Source: Palaemon carinicauda
Lineage: Eukaryota > Arthropoda > Malacostraca > Decapoda > Palaemonidae
DNA length: 64,000 bases
Assembly: GCF_036898095.1 (NCBI RefSeq)
Contig: NC_090736.1
Coordinates: 16,323,689 to 16,387,688 of the forward strand
Direction of reading: 5' to 3'
In this document: positions 42,780-54,510 of the stretch, one piece after another
Numbering within the stretch: position 1 is the stretch's first letter
How the letters are laid out: each line of letters opens with the position of its first letter
Translations under genes and position numbers: made by a program
Notes under the pieces: generated by a model
The model's database searches: none
What the model saw: the letters and a program-made list of their open reading frames with translations, nothing else
Told to the model about the DNA's origin: nothing

Positions 42780-42976
42780 TCTTGTCGTCTACGTCGACAG
42801 AGAAGAATTGAAGGGTTTGTTTACATGCAAGAGTGGTATCTGGCCGACAGTTGGCGCTGGTGGGCACACCCGCAACCTTCATAGCGATCGCTCGCGAGTT
42901 TTTTTAGTGTGTTTTCTGTCGAGCCGCAGAGTTGCAGCTATTATATATTCACCGGCTAAGTTAAATATTTAAAAAT
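42780..42976 (-). repeat. DE3 left inverted terminal repeat
   Basis: On the plus strand reads gaattgaagggtttgtttac .. agcgatcgct (42883-42892) .. tatattcaccggctaagtta and ends in aaatatttaaaaat. Differs from the right copy at one base (gacagttgg versus gatagttgg in like orientation) within the core. Confidence 0.87.
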
Positions 42977-43702
42977 TATTTTTTCTATTTTATTCCATCT
43001 TTCATACCTCATTAAAAATTAAATGGAGCGCTGAATGGCCCTATTGGTTTCAGTTCATAGAGTTAAGCCTAAATCTTAAATTCAATATTTTTTACTGTAA
43101 TATTGACTGTTTTAGGGCTTAACGTTATCATTGATCTAGACTGATAAATTTAAAAAAAAACCTGGTTATGCCAAGGAGAGAAGTGTGCTTCTTGAAGGGT
43201 TGTCTGTAAATGGGGATTAACATAAAAAATACTCAACAATCCCTTTCAGCTATAAAAGATAACATTTAACCTGGCAAAAATCTGGGGAAATCTTCAAGTA
43301 CGCTATGGCATCTCTGTTTAGTCAAGTATGATTGCTTAGAATCCTTGCCTAAATGTCTTCTGTTTCTTTTAGGAAATATCTTAACTGAATATTTTGCATA
43401 AGCGCATGCTGGTTGACTCCGCCATAATCCATTGACACTACACTGTCATTTTCTTACATAAAAATGAATAACAGTTGATTGCCAGACATGCTATTGAATA
43501 ATTTGATAAGTACCAAAAGGCCTCAAGAGTTCTTGACAATAAATCATTAAACCGGAAAAGAATTTTATTGATAAAATTCGACTTCATCAAGTATTTGAAG
43601 TGCAGATTTGACCCACCATCTTATTGAAATTTAATAATTGGAAAACTTATGGAGAGGGAGGTTTTTAATTATCTCCATCTGTCACAGCTCACGCAAGCCC
43701 TC

Positions 43703-43781
<79 letters not shown>

Positions 43782-44679
43782 CTTGTTTTTTTTCTAATAA
43801 AAGCTCAAACATTTTTTTTCAGGAAGTAGCTGTGAAATTGTATTTACATTATGGCAGTCACTTTACTGGGGAGCTAGTAAGTGTATTAACATTCTTAATG
43901 CAACCATGTCTCCCATTGATATTTCAGCCACATTTATTTTCTTTGGAAAGGGAGCAAGTGTGCTCCATGATGCCCCATACTAAACTCTTTAAGAATTAGT
44001 TCATGGACAAGGTTGTGAATACACTGCAAGAAGATTTAGCATTAAGTCCAATTTACAAGAAATTTGATCTTTGGAACATAACTCAGCATTGTTAGGATTT
44101 AGATCCTGCCTGGTTCACTGTCTTGAAGTCAGAAAATTATCTCAATTTCTCCTTGGTTAGATATCCTCTTTGCTTAACTGGGAAATACCATTGCAATCTC
44201 ACTATAGCTTATTAAAGAGATTTAAGTCGTTAGTTGATCAAGGGATTTGTTTTCGTGAATTCTGGTCTTGTGAAGAAATGAATATCAGCTTTTAGTTTGA
44301 ACCCGTTTGGTTCGTATCTGATCACTAAAGAACCAGTACTGGCTGTATCATCATTCATATATCTGCACGATTTTTTTCAACGCATCGTCTATTTCATTAA
44401 TTTTGATAGGAGCATCATCTTGATTCTTGAAGACCATTTTAATCTTCAATTTGATAAAGAAAAAAAAAACATGAATATCTACAACGTTGTCTCCAACCTA
44501 AGACGTAGCAACGTTTGCTAAAGAAAATGAGACCCAACTGAGAGGGATTTTCTTCGGTTAATGATTAGTACTTCAGTCAGTGGTAACTCACATGGCACAC
44601 TGAATAGATTACTTACGGGTATTTGCAGTGTAGGCCTATAGTCTACCTTCGGTCCCCAGCTGCATTAACTTTTCAGCGT
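42977..44679. other. Non-coding with a (CT)n tract
   Basis: AT-rich, no supported gene. Holds the microsatellite at 43705-43779. Confidence 0.45.
43705..43779 (+). repeat. (CT)n microsatellite, ~37 units
   Basis: Pure ct run preceded by agccctccc. The open frames across it are artefacts of the dinucleotide repeat. Confidence 0.97.
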
Positions 44680-44870
44680 CCTACTTTAACCCTTTCTATC
44701 CCCCACTTCCTTTATTCTGTCTTGCTGTTCAACCTCTTAACTTTTACTTAACTTTTACTTTATAGTATAGTGTAACATCTGGGTTTTCCTCAAGTTTGCA
44801 CATGTGCACCGAATGGCCTCTCGGCCCCGGTGCTGAGCCTTATGGCCCGAATTCGCACATACATACATAC
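44680..44870 (+). repeat. SINE-like family copy
   Basis: Pyrimidine-rich middle, then gaatggcctctcggccccgg and gcccgaattcgcacatacat; same family as 33715-35310. Confidence 0.6.
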
Positions 44871-45654
44871 CTTATATATAAACACTATAAGCTACTGAAA
44901 GGCATAACGAAGGTAACATAAAAAATTTATATTTGTGGAATAAAAAATCAGCCAACAAATCTATAGATCGAAACATACCTTGGCATCTACCATATTCAAT
45001 CATGCCTGAAACTATTTAAAGAAAAACCACGATACAAACATCTATCAAAGTATCATGAAATGAACCTATCAACATTTTTTACTCCGGAATTTGGTCTTGG
45101 GAGTTGCCTTAAACTCCCTTCGAAAAGATAATAAAAAAGAAAAGCCTGGAGCAAAGCGCATTTCGTCGAGCTAAAAACCATTCCATCTCATCATCTCTGG
45201 AAAGTGGCAAAGTTTCGTGGTTATAGCTCAACATTCCGGAATATTACCAACCATTTCTCTCGCATAATATCACGCCCATTCAGGAAAACTTTTGGACAAG
45301 TTAAACCCATTTTCGCTTGTTTTAAATAAATATATTAAGGACTTTGCATACATACATACATCCAATACACAATTTAACAATAAACGAGCAATATACGGTG
45401 TGAAATGTTAAATGTTTTCGAAAGAACATGATAAAATGATAGTGGAGGTACTGTAGAGAGTAGGGTTCCCCTGCTGCATAGGACTAGAAAAAACAGCCCT
45501 TAAAGTAAATAAATTAAGTAAATGTATACATGCCTATGAATACTGTACATATATCAATATCTTAACACAAGACCAGTATCTTCAAAAAGAAATACTCCCC
45601 TAGTTCAAATTCCATCCTTATAATAGGTAGAGAGATATACAGTGGTTGGAAAGG

Positions 45655-45865
45655 CTTGTGTTGGCTTGTTGGTGATATACTTGCCTGGTGATCGCCAGAC
45701 TGGGGTTCGAGTCCCGCTCAAACTCGTTAGTTCCTTTGATCGCTGCAATCTCACCATCCTTATGAGCTAAGCATGGATAGTTTGGGGGAGCCTATAGGTC
45801 TAACTACAGATTCATCAGCAGCCATTGCCTGGCCCTCTCTGGTCCTAGCTTGGGTGGAGAGTGGC
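45655..45865 (+). repeat. tRNA-derived SINE copy
   Basis: Perfect polymerase III B box ggttcgagtcc at 45704-45714, preceded by an A-box-like ggcttgttggtgata and followed by the family body (ctcaccatccttatgagcta, cagccattgcctggccctc). Confidence 0.85.
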
Positions 45866-46363
45866 TTTTACCCCCTAATGACAAAAGATAAACACTGGCT
45901 TGTTACTCTGACGCAGTTAATTCTGAACGTCAACAATGGTGACATGTCAGCCTTAAAGCCTTTTCTTGTCAATGATAAGTTGCTAATAATAAACCGTATG
46001 ATTTTACATAATCTAACGTGAAAAAAGAAGACTTTAAGTTAAGGAACAGACTCGATTTTATAATAAATAGACAGTTTGTTAATTAGGAGTAACTGAAGAA
46101 ACTCATTTATTATTGATAGCCAAAAGGGGGAAAACTAGACTGACGTGTAAGTATCAATCTAATGAATATTATTCATCGACTATATTTTTTTTTTCCGGAA
46201 GGACGTGCATCGGATATAACCTGGAAGGCACTTGGTCCTGGAGCTAGAAATGTGGGGTGCTTCATCATGAGTATATGCAAACATTAGTACTTCGGGCACA
46301 TAGTAAAAAGAATATACATTTCTCAGAAAAAAATATATCTTGTGATCGATCATAGAGTAAACA

Positions 46364-46365
<2 letters not shown>

Positions 46366-46440
<75 letters not shown>
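46366..46440 (+). repeat. (CT)n microsatellite
   Basis: Pure ct run of about 37 units. Counterpart at 60858-60899 in the duplicate is shorter. Confidence 0.97.
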
Positions 46441-46442
<2 letters not shown>

Positions 46443-46626
46443 ATGGTCACCTTTACCAAGATCACCAGGAAATTTCCTCGGAGACAGAAACAAAAACAGA
46501 AATAAACGACAAAATGTTTCCTAATAACGAAGAAACTGGATTGATAACCGATTAAAAACCAGAAATGGTTAGGTCCTTAAAGAAGATTGCAAGTCGCTAT
46601 AAAAATAGAAGTTCCAAACAATCTCT

Positions 46627-46955
46627 AATTGGGAGGAGGTTATTTTTTCGCCCCTGTTTATCCGTTTGTCTATTAGTGAACAACTTCCTGGCCACAATTT
46701 TACTCAGAGAGTAGTGAAACTTTCAGGGATCAATCTTTATGCTGAGACGTGGAAGTGATTCAATTTTGAAAGTCCTAGGTCAAAGGCCAAGGTCAAGGTC
46801 GACCGAATTAACCATAACCTTAACCCCAAGTTCGCTTATGGTTGTCACACATACTTGAAATACGCCTGAGGTCTAAATTTATTCTGGAAAAGGCAAGCTG
46901 GTTTCGAAAAACAAGCTGCCGTGCGGAGGTCTGCACTGAGTGCTTTTCTAGTTCG
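46627..46955 (+). repeat. Dispersed repeat with AGGTCA-type direct repeats
   Basis: Starts ggaggaggttattttttcgc and ends gtctgcactgagtgcttttc. It carries four AGGTCA-like half-sites at 46777-46801 (spacing 1, 0, 0). Copies at 61136-61440 (+) and about 49575-49985 (-). Confidence 0.7.
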
Positions 46956-47427
46956 CTATGAATGGTCTATCTAAATTCAAAGCGTCATGTCAACATAGGT
47001 ATTTATTTCCACGTTGGTTAGTCTTTAACCATTTTTCAAGAGGAAACTTTAAAACTTTCTTGTTTTCCAAGTGCTTCGATAATATTGTTTTGACAATAAT
47101 CGACCCATATGAAATGGGAAATGCTGAATGCCTTGGAATACATACGACTAAATGACTGTGAAGCTCCTGTAGAGAGTATGGTTCCCTTGCTGTATAGGAC
47201 CAGAAAAGCAGGCCTTAAAATAAAGTAAATGCTTTGCCTTCTTGCATAATGTGGATCTGATGAAGAATAACACGATTTGATGGGAAAAAGAGTATCACTT
47301 CGAGTGATGTTAGAGGTGGAACAAACCATATCGCTAAAAATAACTTGATATGTCATCCGGAATTATATAGGTTTAGACTTCGGTGTAGCTGACTGACTGC
47401 GTGTGTGTGTGTGTGCGTCACGCACAC

Positions 47428-47588
47428 ATTATTATTATCATTATTATTATTATTTTTATTATTACTTGCAAAGCTACAACCCTAGTCGGAAAAGCAGGAT
47501 GCTATAAATCCAGGGGCTCCAGTAGGCAAACTAGCCCAATGAGGAGAGGAAACAAAGAAAAATAAAATATCTTAAGAACAGTAACATT

Positions 47589-47658
<70 letters not shown>
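47428..47658 (-). repeat. LINE 3'-tail copy with (ATT)n, followed by (GA)n
   Basis: attattatta.. then acttgcaaagctacaacccta and gaaaagcaggatgctataaa, the reverse of the 22457-22962 tail. A (GA)n run occupies 47597-47658. Confidence 0.85.
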
Positions 47659-47659
<1 letters not shown>

Positions 47660-47845
47660 AAAGATGAGCAATCCATGACAAATCTTTTCCACCAAAATAG
47701 ATCCGGATCCTTCCGAAAACAGTCACGTGATACGACCTTTGGATTGGATTTTCTTAATTTTTGGACTAAAAAGTCCGACGATGATGCTTGGGAGGTCAAT
47801 CGGCTGACATAAGTTTAGATATGAATTGTATGTTTTAATGCTGAT

Positions 47846-47847
<2 letters not shown>

Positions 47848-47907
<60 letters not shown>
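47848..47907 (+). repeat. Poly(T) tract, ~57 bases
   Basis: Uninterrupted T run. Unusually long; the length may be affected by sequencing. Confidence 0.95.
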
Positions 47908-47912
<5 letters not shown>

Positions 47913-47934
47913 TTGATCTCAATTGTTCATTACT

Positions 47935-48077
47935 TTTCAAATCTTTTCTTTACTTCCTTATTTCCTTTGCTCACTGGGCTATCTTTCCCTGTTGAAGTCC
48001 TTGGGGTCTTAGCATCTTAGCAAAAATAAAAAAAAATAAAAAATAAAAAATATATATAAATATGAATATAAATAAAG

Positions 48078-48137
<60 letters not shown>
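47935..48137 (+). repeat. LINE 3'-tail fragment and (AAT)n
   Basis: tcactgggctatctttccct through tcttagcatcttagca, A-rich spacer, then (AAT)n at 48077-48137. Confidence 0.75.
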
Positions 48138-48289
48138 CAGCTGGGATTAAACCTTGGTTAAATGTTACCAACAGAAAAACTCGAACATATAGAAACAAAG
48201 ACAAACAAATAAAATATGAAAATAAAAACTACTACTGTTGGGCGGGGGGGGGTGTCAATGACTCCAGTGCCCCTCATGTGATGCACTGT

Positions 48290-48440
48290 ACGCATAGCTT
48301 TTTGGTCATTAATCCCACTTTTTAAACTTCTTGTCTCCCTCGTTCCCTCTTCCTTTCTTCCAGCCATATATCCTAAACCTTTGAAACTGAATGGCCCTCC
48401 TGACCCCAACATCGGGGCAATGTGACCCAAATTCATAAAT
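48290..48440 (+). repeat. SINE-like family copy
   Basis: cttccagccatatatcctaa, ctgaccccaacatcggggca and cccaaattcataaat; duplicated at 62870-63020. Confidence 0.65.
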
Positions 48441-48474
48441 GAATAGAAACCCAAAACATGAACCTCAAAGCCAG

Positions 48475-48478
<4 letters not shown>

Positions 48479-48542
<64 letters not shown>

Positions 48543-48614
48543 CAGAGAGAGAGAGAGAGAGAGAGCCTCACAGTTAGAATTAACAGTGGAGAGAGAGAGA
48601 GAGAGAGAGAGAGT

Positions 48615-48687
<73 letters not shown>
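48479..48687 (+). repeat. Compound (GA)n array
   Basis: (GA)n with one embedded spacer cctcacagttagaattaaca at 48567-48586, the same spacer as in 63058-63336. Confidence 0.95.
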
Positions 48688-48688
<1 letters not shown>

Positions 48689-48690
48689 GT

Positions 48691-49413
48691 GTTTACTGTG
48701 GCATTCATTAACATTCCTTAACTGGGTCATTGTTTTGAGAGGCAAAATGTAATAAAAAGATTTATCAATTAAGAAAAGTTGATACAAAACATTCTTTGTT
48801 TTTCTTGAATTTGAAGTATTTTCATTTAATAGTCTCCAGTTCCGGTGATTGTATAAAACTCACAAATAACAATCGAACAATGTAATGTGTATTACATTTT
48901 ATCTCTGTAACAATCTAGTGACCAAAGTTTTGGGAATTTTCTTTTGTGAACAAAGGGAAACAATTTGTCTTTCTTGCCTGTGAGAATAATATTTATATTA
49001 ATCTTAATAATTCATTGTTTACATAATAACCAAAGTGGGGCAATTGAACCTGTTAATTGTCTTGTGTTTGTTAATATAATTTTGGCCTTTTGATTATTAA
49101 GTAGAAATTTCATGTTAAATGGAGAGTTGAAGTAAGCCAAAACACATTGACTAATTAGGATTAATTCTATTTATATTAGTTAACAAGGACACTTATACTC
49201 TTTACTTGAGATCCTTTTGGAATACTTATTCAGAGAAAACAGATTGTTGGTACTGCAAAACTTTTCAACAGTTTATATTAACACCAATATACATCACTAC
49301 GTTACTTACAGTTGTAAGTGTTGACAGTTAATTAACCATATCAATTAGTTTGGTTACTTCATCACATTTATAAGAAATTCTTACATTGTTCTAATTTCTG
49401 GACCATCCGTAGG
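48691..49413. other. Non-coding, nothing recognised
   Basis: AT-rich sequence with no supported feature. Confidence 0.4.
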
Positions 49414-49523
<110 letters not shown>

Positions 49524-49574
49524 TTGTGTACACAAGTACAACAAATGTAGCCATTTGTAGTCTACTAGAAACGG

Positions 49575-49985
49575 CTCCCTTACATATCAGTTTAAAATCC
49601 CTGAAAGTTTCACAACTTTTCAATTAAAATTGTGGCCGTATGGTTGATGACCAGAATTGGCCTTTTGCTTTACCTTGACCTTGGACTCGACCTTGATCTA
49701 CGACCTTAACATGTAGTAATTTGCGTGGATTTTCATACATTAATTATGAACCAAGTTTGAAGTCTCTGTCAAAACAGTGTCCAAACTTATGGCTGATTAT
49801 TTGAATTTGACATTTTGCTTGACTGTGACCTTGATCTTTGACCTTTATCTTGCAAAATTTGATATTTTCCAGCTTTTTACATAGCGTTAATCCTTGCAAG
49901 TGTTATTACTCTAACAATTAAAATTGTGGTCATGAAGCCGTTCACAAACAAATACACAAACAGGGGATAAAACATAACCTCCTTC
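49575..49985 (-). repeat. Dispersed repeat with TGACCT motifs, reverse copy
   Basis: Contains gaccttgaccttggactcga, tgaccttgatctttgacctt and ends ataacctccttcca, the reverse of the repeat at 46627-46955. Confidence 0.6.
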
Positions 49986-50089
49986 CAGCTTCGTTTGCTG
50001 AGGTAATAAGCGCTTGTGGGTCTCGTCGGTGTTTAGATGATATTAATATTCAATTCGTAGTTATATAACGGATTTTAAGCGAGGCAAAA

Positions 50090-50520
50090 AATCTATTTTT
50101 GGGCTCAAGCCATGTCGTCCTGATGGAAGTTCCTATAAGTAGCTTCCGAAGGGATATATGTACTACAGTGATATTCCCAGAGAATTTTACCTTTAGGTTT
50201 CCAGAATTCTAACTACTGGCACGAATATTCTTAAATTTCTCTCAAGGATATCGCATAATATCAGAGGACGTATTCTTGACACGTCACATAGCAATCTGTA
50301 CCTCTAATAGCATTAACGCTTCGAGGGGGAAGTGGCAGAATAGAAGGCGAGCCGTATCAAGGTTACCCTAGTTCCCCTACTACTATTGAGTATCACAACA
50401 GCGCCATATCCAAGATGGCGAACATTCCTTATTTTGTAGCGATTTCGCTCGGTGGCGTTCCCTGTTGATCTGACATTTTCGATCGATTTTCAAGGATCCT
50501 ATATCTAAATTTGATGAGAT
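50090..50520. repeat. Possible solo terminal repeat of unknown element
   Basis: From ctatttttgggctcaagcca to ttttcaaggatcctatatct the composition differs from its AT-rich surroundings and includes gcgccatatccaagatggcg and gcgatttcgctcggtggcgt, reminiscent of the GC-rich motifs in the DE2/DE3 repeats. No partner copy in this window; a guess. Confidence 0.25.
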
Positions 50521-50689
50521 AGAAAGCTACGAACGATAGTAAGTACACTCTGGTGTCATCTAATTTAGGCTGACATTTATATAACTATTTTTAGACCATT
50601 ATCCACTATCCCTTTCATAAACTATTTTATAATAATTTTTTCACGGTAAGAGGCTTCACTTTAAATGTCTGTTATAATTGAAGGGGTTT

Positions 50690-50940
50690 TCTTCTCTGTC
50701 TGTCTGCCTTGCTGTCTGTGTGTTTCCAACAGCCCTTCTCTGTCTGTCTGTGTATCCAAAACCCCTCCTCTGTCTGTCTGTTTCCAGCACCCCTTCACTG
50801 TCGGTCTGTCTGTCTCCAGCACTCCTTCTCTGTCTGTTTGCCTCCAGCATCCCTCCTCTGTCTGTTTGTCTCCAAAAACCCTTCTCTGTCTGTGCTTCTG
50901 TCTCCAACACCCCTTCTCTGTCTGCCTGTCTGCGCTTATG
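50690..50940 (+). repeat. 28-32 bp minisatellite rich in TCTG
   Basis: Seven to eight units of ccttctctgtctgtctg..tccagcac with lengths 28, 30 or 32. The open frames on both strands across it come from the repeat; I do not call a gene. Confidence 0.85.
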
Positions 50941-51230
50941 ATTGACAAATTCATCTGGCGTTGCTGCAACCACAATTTGTTCAATATCCGTTGGATTCTC
51001 CCGTATGTATGCTCGCAGATCAATTTCCATTCGGTGGAATATAAAGAAAATAGATTCAACGGATCATATGAAATATTGTCAGGATTTATTCCGAGGCGGC
51101 GATGCCAACACGACACTTTGTTACCACGTCAAGGCTTTGGGTTCCTTCTCACAAAGGCAAGTGCAGTTTTTGCTGTTGTTTTTCTAAAGCAATGCTGTTT
51201 TATGAGAGTTGGAAACTAGTACACTTTAGA

Positions 51231-51655
51231 AGGTGCCGTTATAGTATGTGGCCTACATACTGTTATTACGAATATTGATCATGTAAGTACACATGGATTT
51301 CAGTATTTAACTATGTAGTTAATGTTAATGTTGTGTAAGGCGGGGGGGCTGCGCCCCCCGGGTAAGGACACAGCTTTTAGCATAGGTTAGGTGGGTTTTT
51401 TAAGTTAGCTTCTCCCGTCGTACTCGTAGGTAAGGACACGGCTTTTAGCATAGGTTAGGTGGGTTTTTAAGTTAGCTTCTCCCGTCGTACTCGTAGGTAA
51501 GGACACGGCTTTTAGCATAGGTTAGGTGGGTTTTTTAAGTTAGCTTCTCTAAGGTAGGACACATTCAAACCAGCTTAGGTAGGACACATTCAAACCGGGT
51601 AGGCCACATACTATAACAGATCCAAAAAGGTAGGCCACATACTATAACGGCACCC
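51231..51655. mobile_element. MITE with terminal inverted repeats (425 bp)
   Basis: Left end aggtgccgttatagtatgtg and right end the inverse (catactataacggcaccc), flanked by TTTAGA at 51225-51230 and 51656-51661. The right terminal sequence is doubled internally (gtaggccacatactataac, twice). The middle holds a GC hairpin at about 51343-51362 and a 67/68-bp tandem array. No coding. Confidence 0.85.
51361..51548 (+). repeat. 67-68 bp tandem array inside the MITE, three units
   Basis: Units start with ggtaaggacac(a/g)gcttt at 51361, 51429 and 51496; each has cataggttaggtgggttttt. The third is cut short. Confidence 0.93.
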
Positions 51656-51697
51656 TTTAGAATATACGTTTAGATTCCGGGCACGTATGCATTTAAA

Positions 51698-52001
51698 GGT
51701 TTAAAGGCCACTCGTGAATGGCAGAGGCAAGGGACAGTGACAATGCCCTAGCTAGCATGACAATTCCCTATCTAGCAGGACAATGCCCTAGCTAGCAAGA
51801 CCCCTCTCCACCCCAGCTAGGAACAGGGAGGGCCAGGCAATGGCTGCTGATGACTCAACAGGTAGACCTTTAGGCTCCACCAAAATCCCCACCCTTAGTT
51901 CACAAGGACGGTGAGGTTGCAGATACTACAAGAAGCTATAGAACTTGATCGAGACGCGAAGCCCCTTTCTACAATCGCCAGGCAGGAACATTTCCAATAG
52001 G
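51698..52001 (-). repeat. tRNA-derived SINE copy
   Basis: Reverse orientation, long form: ggtttaaaggccactcgtga, an agctagcaagac duplication, ccaggcaatggctgctgatg, acaaggacggtgaggttgca. The B box is decayed. Confidence 0.8.
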
Positions 52002-54090
52002 TCACCACAAAAGAAAAAGGATGGGTTGCTCCATATTAAGGACGGATGTCAAGTGATGTCAAACCGATCACTAAAGTGGAACCTAATATTACGTCACGAT
52101 TCAGAAAACCCGTTCTATTCCATCACATTCGGAAAGAGAATTAATTCTTGCATCTTGTCTAACCATTTCAACAATTTTCATCTCTCCCTAAATAAAATAT
52201 ATATTTTTTTTTTGTTGCCTTAGTTTTATCGCAGAAGACTTATTTGGTTAGATAGATTCTTCTAACAAAAACGTCGATAACCAGAGTTGTTGATTTGGTT
52301 GTGAATACTAAGAAACAAGAAGTGAATAAAGAATCCAAACATATTCATAACTGAACTATGGAATGATAAATCGGAAATTAAACTAGACTGCAACTGGCTA
52401 AAACCAGTGGCGGAGGATTCCCCTGCAAAATAGGTGTGGAAATGCTTTCGTCAATCAGTAAAAGATATTGTGTAATGGTTTATTGGACTAATGACCCCTT
52501 GACTAAATTTTGAGTTATGTTAACAAACTATTCTAAAGCAATTTATTTGTATAATAGCAGGTATATGGAGGTAAAACACGGGCAAAAATGACAAATATAG
52601 AGAAATTGACCTTTGAACTTTAAGACAATGGGCACTTACAGGGTCGCGTGTAGGTCACGGGTTAAATTTGACCCATATCCTAAAAGAGCATATGCCAATG
52701 GGAGGGGGGGGGGTGTCAACAAAACATCACCTTTAGCCTACGTTAATATTTCTCCCTGAAATAGCCAAATGGCCTTGAAATGAGGGTCAAGGTCAAATTT
52801 GATATTTGTTTTGGAGGTGTTATGCATATGTTTTAGGGTAGTTTACTATAGCATGCTATGACCAAAAACCAGTATTTCATGGAGAAATTGCCAAAGTCAC
52901 GATTTCTGCAATGTCAAAAATAGTTAAAAATCTCTATTAAAAAAGTAATTAAGCAGTCGCTACAAAAGTTAAGCTAACCTTAGATGAATATATAGGGCAT
53001 CATATGCTACTAAGATAAGGGCTCTGGGCCTTCCGATTTTTGAGATCTCGGAAACAAACCTGTTTTGAGCCGGTTTTTCCATTAGCTACCTTGACCTTGA
53101 CCTTGACCTACTTGCATTAAAGTAGAGCAATATCTGGGGATTTACCTCTGTATCATTGTCCATAAGGCCCTTAGCCATACGACTTATACTTTAGGCCTAA
53201 TATCAATTTCAAATTTTACAAATTTTGCCTTTAAAAGCCCTTGTGACCTTGAAAAGTAGGTCAAGGTCACTTAAACTGGGTCTATGGAATATTCTTACCA
53301 TAGGCTACCTATGATAATTATTTCAGATTTCTTGCGAAAAAAGCGACCCGAAAGAATAATAATAATGCTACCAAAAACAATAGTATTCTCCTATGGGGAA
53401 TCCTAATTAGTTTTATATTACTTATCCAGCAGATACTCATCTAGGGTGTCACACTCTCCTTGTATGTGCAGGGGGAGGTTGGAAGGTGTAGCACCTTGGT
53501 TAATCGGACAGTCGAATCCTTATACTAGCCTGGTACACTGTACACCACGCTGCTAGTAACTAAACTATAACTTGAAGGCTCTAAGCGCCACACCCTGGAT
53601 CACCATCTTGACTGATGGGCTTAAAGTCTAATTTCATGAGAAGACTTAGTTTTTTCTTTTACAAGAACGGTACATATACATTTGAACCCATAGTACAGAA
53701 AGCCTTTCTTAGGTACGAAAACAATGGTCTGTAATATGAAGCACTTATCCTGGAAGTCCCTAATGAGAGGGATGGTGCTCCTCTGAAATGTTAAAAAAAA
53801 AAAAAAAAACTAATATTTCACAACACCATGACTGGGAGGGGCTTTGCCTCTGTTGAGAGTGTTCAGAAGTCTACACCATTTCTCTTAGACTCAATATAAC
53901 GTTACCACGCTAAGGAATATTGACATAATTAGGCTAATTAACGCCATCAAAGAAAGTCTGTCCATTGTTACTCCGGTGCCATGCTGCCAAATCTTATGCT
54001 TCCAAAAGTAATTGAAAAAATGCTGCCAAAATTACCGAAATACAAAGAGTTACCAAATTGATTCGCACATACTAAACCAAATTTCGACGG
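52002..54090. other. Non-coding with TGACCT/AGGTCA-rich blocks
   Basis: No gene. AGGTCA direct repeats at 53258-53269 and the triple TGACCT around 53091-53108 mark another member, or relative, of the repeat at 46627. Short A-run at 53797-53815. Confidence 0.5.
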
Positions 54091-54097
54091 CTGCGTC

Positions 54098-54510
54098 TTA
54101 CTCAATGGGGGAAAGGAGTCTGTGTCCCTACTTAATGGGAGGAAGGGAAGTCTCTACCCTCCCTAATCGGGAAAGAGAATCTTTTCCTCTACCTAATGGA
54201 GGGAGGAGTCTGTACCATATACTCTTAGAAAAAACCGGAATTTTAATCGAAATTCTCCGTAAAAATATACTGTTCTCAACCGTATTTCAGTACAATACAG
54301 GTGACCGTAATTTTACCTTAGTTATTATCTATTACGGGTTGGTGACCGCAATATCACTCTTTTGCGTCATTATAACCGTTTTTGAAACGGTAAAAATCCT
54401 GGAATAAATATTGCCAGATATTTGCCGTTTTTTTAGTGCAAATTTTGCAGTGTACCTAATAGGGAAGGATAATCTTTTCCTCTACCCACTGAAGAAAGGG
54501 AAGCCTTCTT
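54098..54510 (+). repeat. ~33-bp degenerate tandem repeat, interrupted
   Basis: Units of ctacctaatgg(a/g).ggaaggg followed by agtctgtac at about 54098-54215, resuming at 54451-54510 after a 234-bp insertion. Confidence 0.65.
54217..54450. mobile_element. Candidate short insertion element
   Basis: Interrupts the tandem repeat and is bordered by TGTACC on both sides (54211-54216, 54451-54456). Ends atatactcttagaaaaaac and gtgcaaattttgcag; arms around aaaaaacgg are partly inverted. A TA target with flanking bases by chance is an alternative reading. Confidence 0.5.

Larger units (their letters stand above)
36441..42976 (-). mobile_element. DE3: nearly intact DIRS-type retrotransposon
   Basis: A 6.5 kb minus-strand element. 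Inverted terminal repeats are at 42780-42976 (left) and 36441-36645 (right), with one clear difference in the ~130 bp core, and the ICR at 36682-36775. Overlapping ORFs in order: Gag-like (42595-41135), ORF2 (41274-40162), RT/RNase H (40223-38076, one stop) and tyrosine recombinase (39825-37177). RT and recombinase catalytic residues are present. No target duplication is seen. The best candidate in the window for a recently active, possibly driver, copy. Confidence 0.93.
44930..48690 (+). repeat. Direct duplication, copy 1 (~3.7 kb)
   Basis: Collinear with 59351-63340 in the same orientation, by eye around 90-95% identical outside microsatellites. Shared landmarks in order: gtaacataaaa(a/g)attta, gcatttcgtcgagctaaaaa, a SINE, ccggaaggacgtgcatcgga, a (CT)n tract, a TGACCT-rich repeat, a LINE tail, a (GA)n tract, tcacgtgatacgacctttgg, (AAT)n, and actccagtgcccctcatgtg. 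Ends in a (GA)n array. Confidence 0.9.

Noticed and set aside
45700..45720. tRNA gene suggested by a perfect B box
   Set aside because: The sequence does not form a full cloverleaf and belongs to a multicopy SINE family.
47036..47356. 106-codon minus-strand frame with an apparent counterpart at 59874-60056
   Set aside because: Both have short similar stretches (VLYS.GT.LST) but the frames are not collinear over their length and contain no known motif; likely an old repeat rather than a gene.
47587..48787. Long open frames of repeated Ser-Leu, Arg-Glu, Asn or Leu
   Set aside because: They are translations of (GA)n, (CT)n and (AAT)n microsatellites with no composition or motif of a protein.
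50656..51219. Overlapping frames of up to 184 codons on both strands, some with TDRQ-like repeats
   Set aside because: Open because of a TCTG-rich minisatellite; open in several frames on both strands at once, no start context or homology seen.
54012..54407. 131-codon frame as a possible gene
   Set aside because: It runs through a degenerate tandem repeat and into the short insertion at 54217, so the frame is a coincidence.
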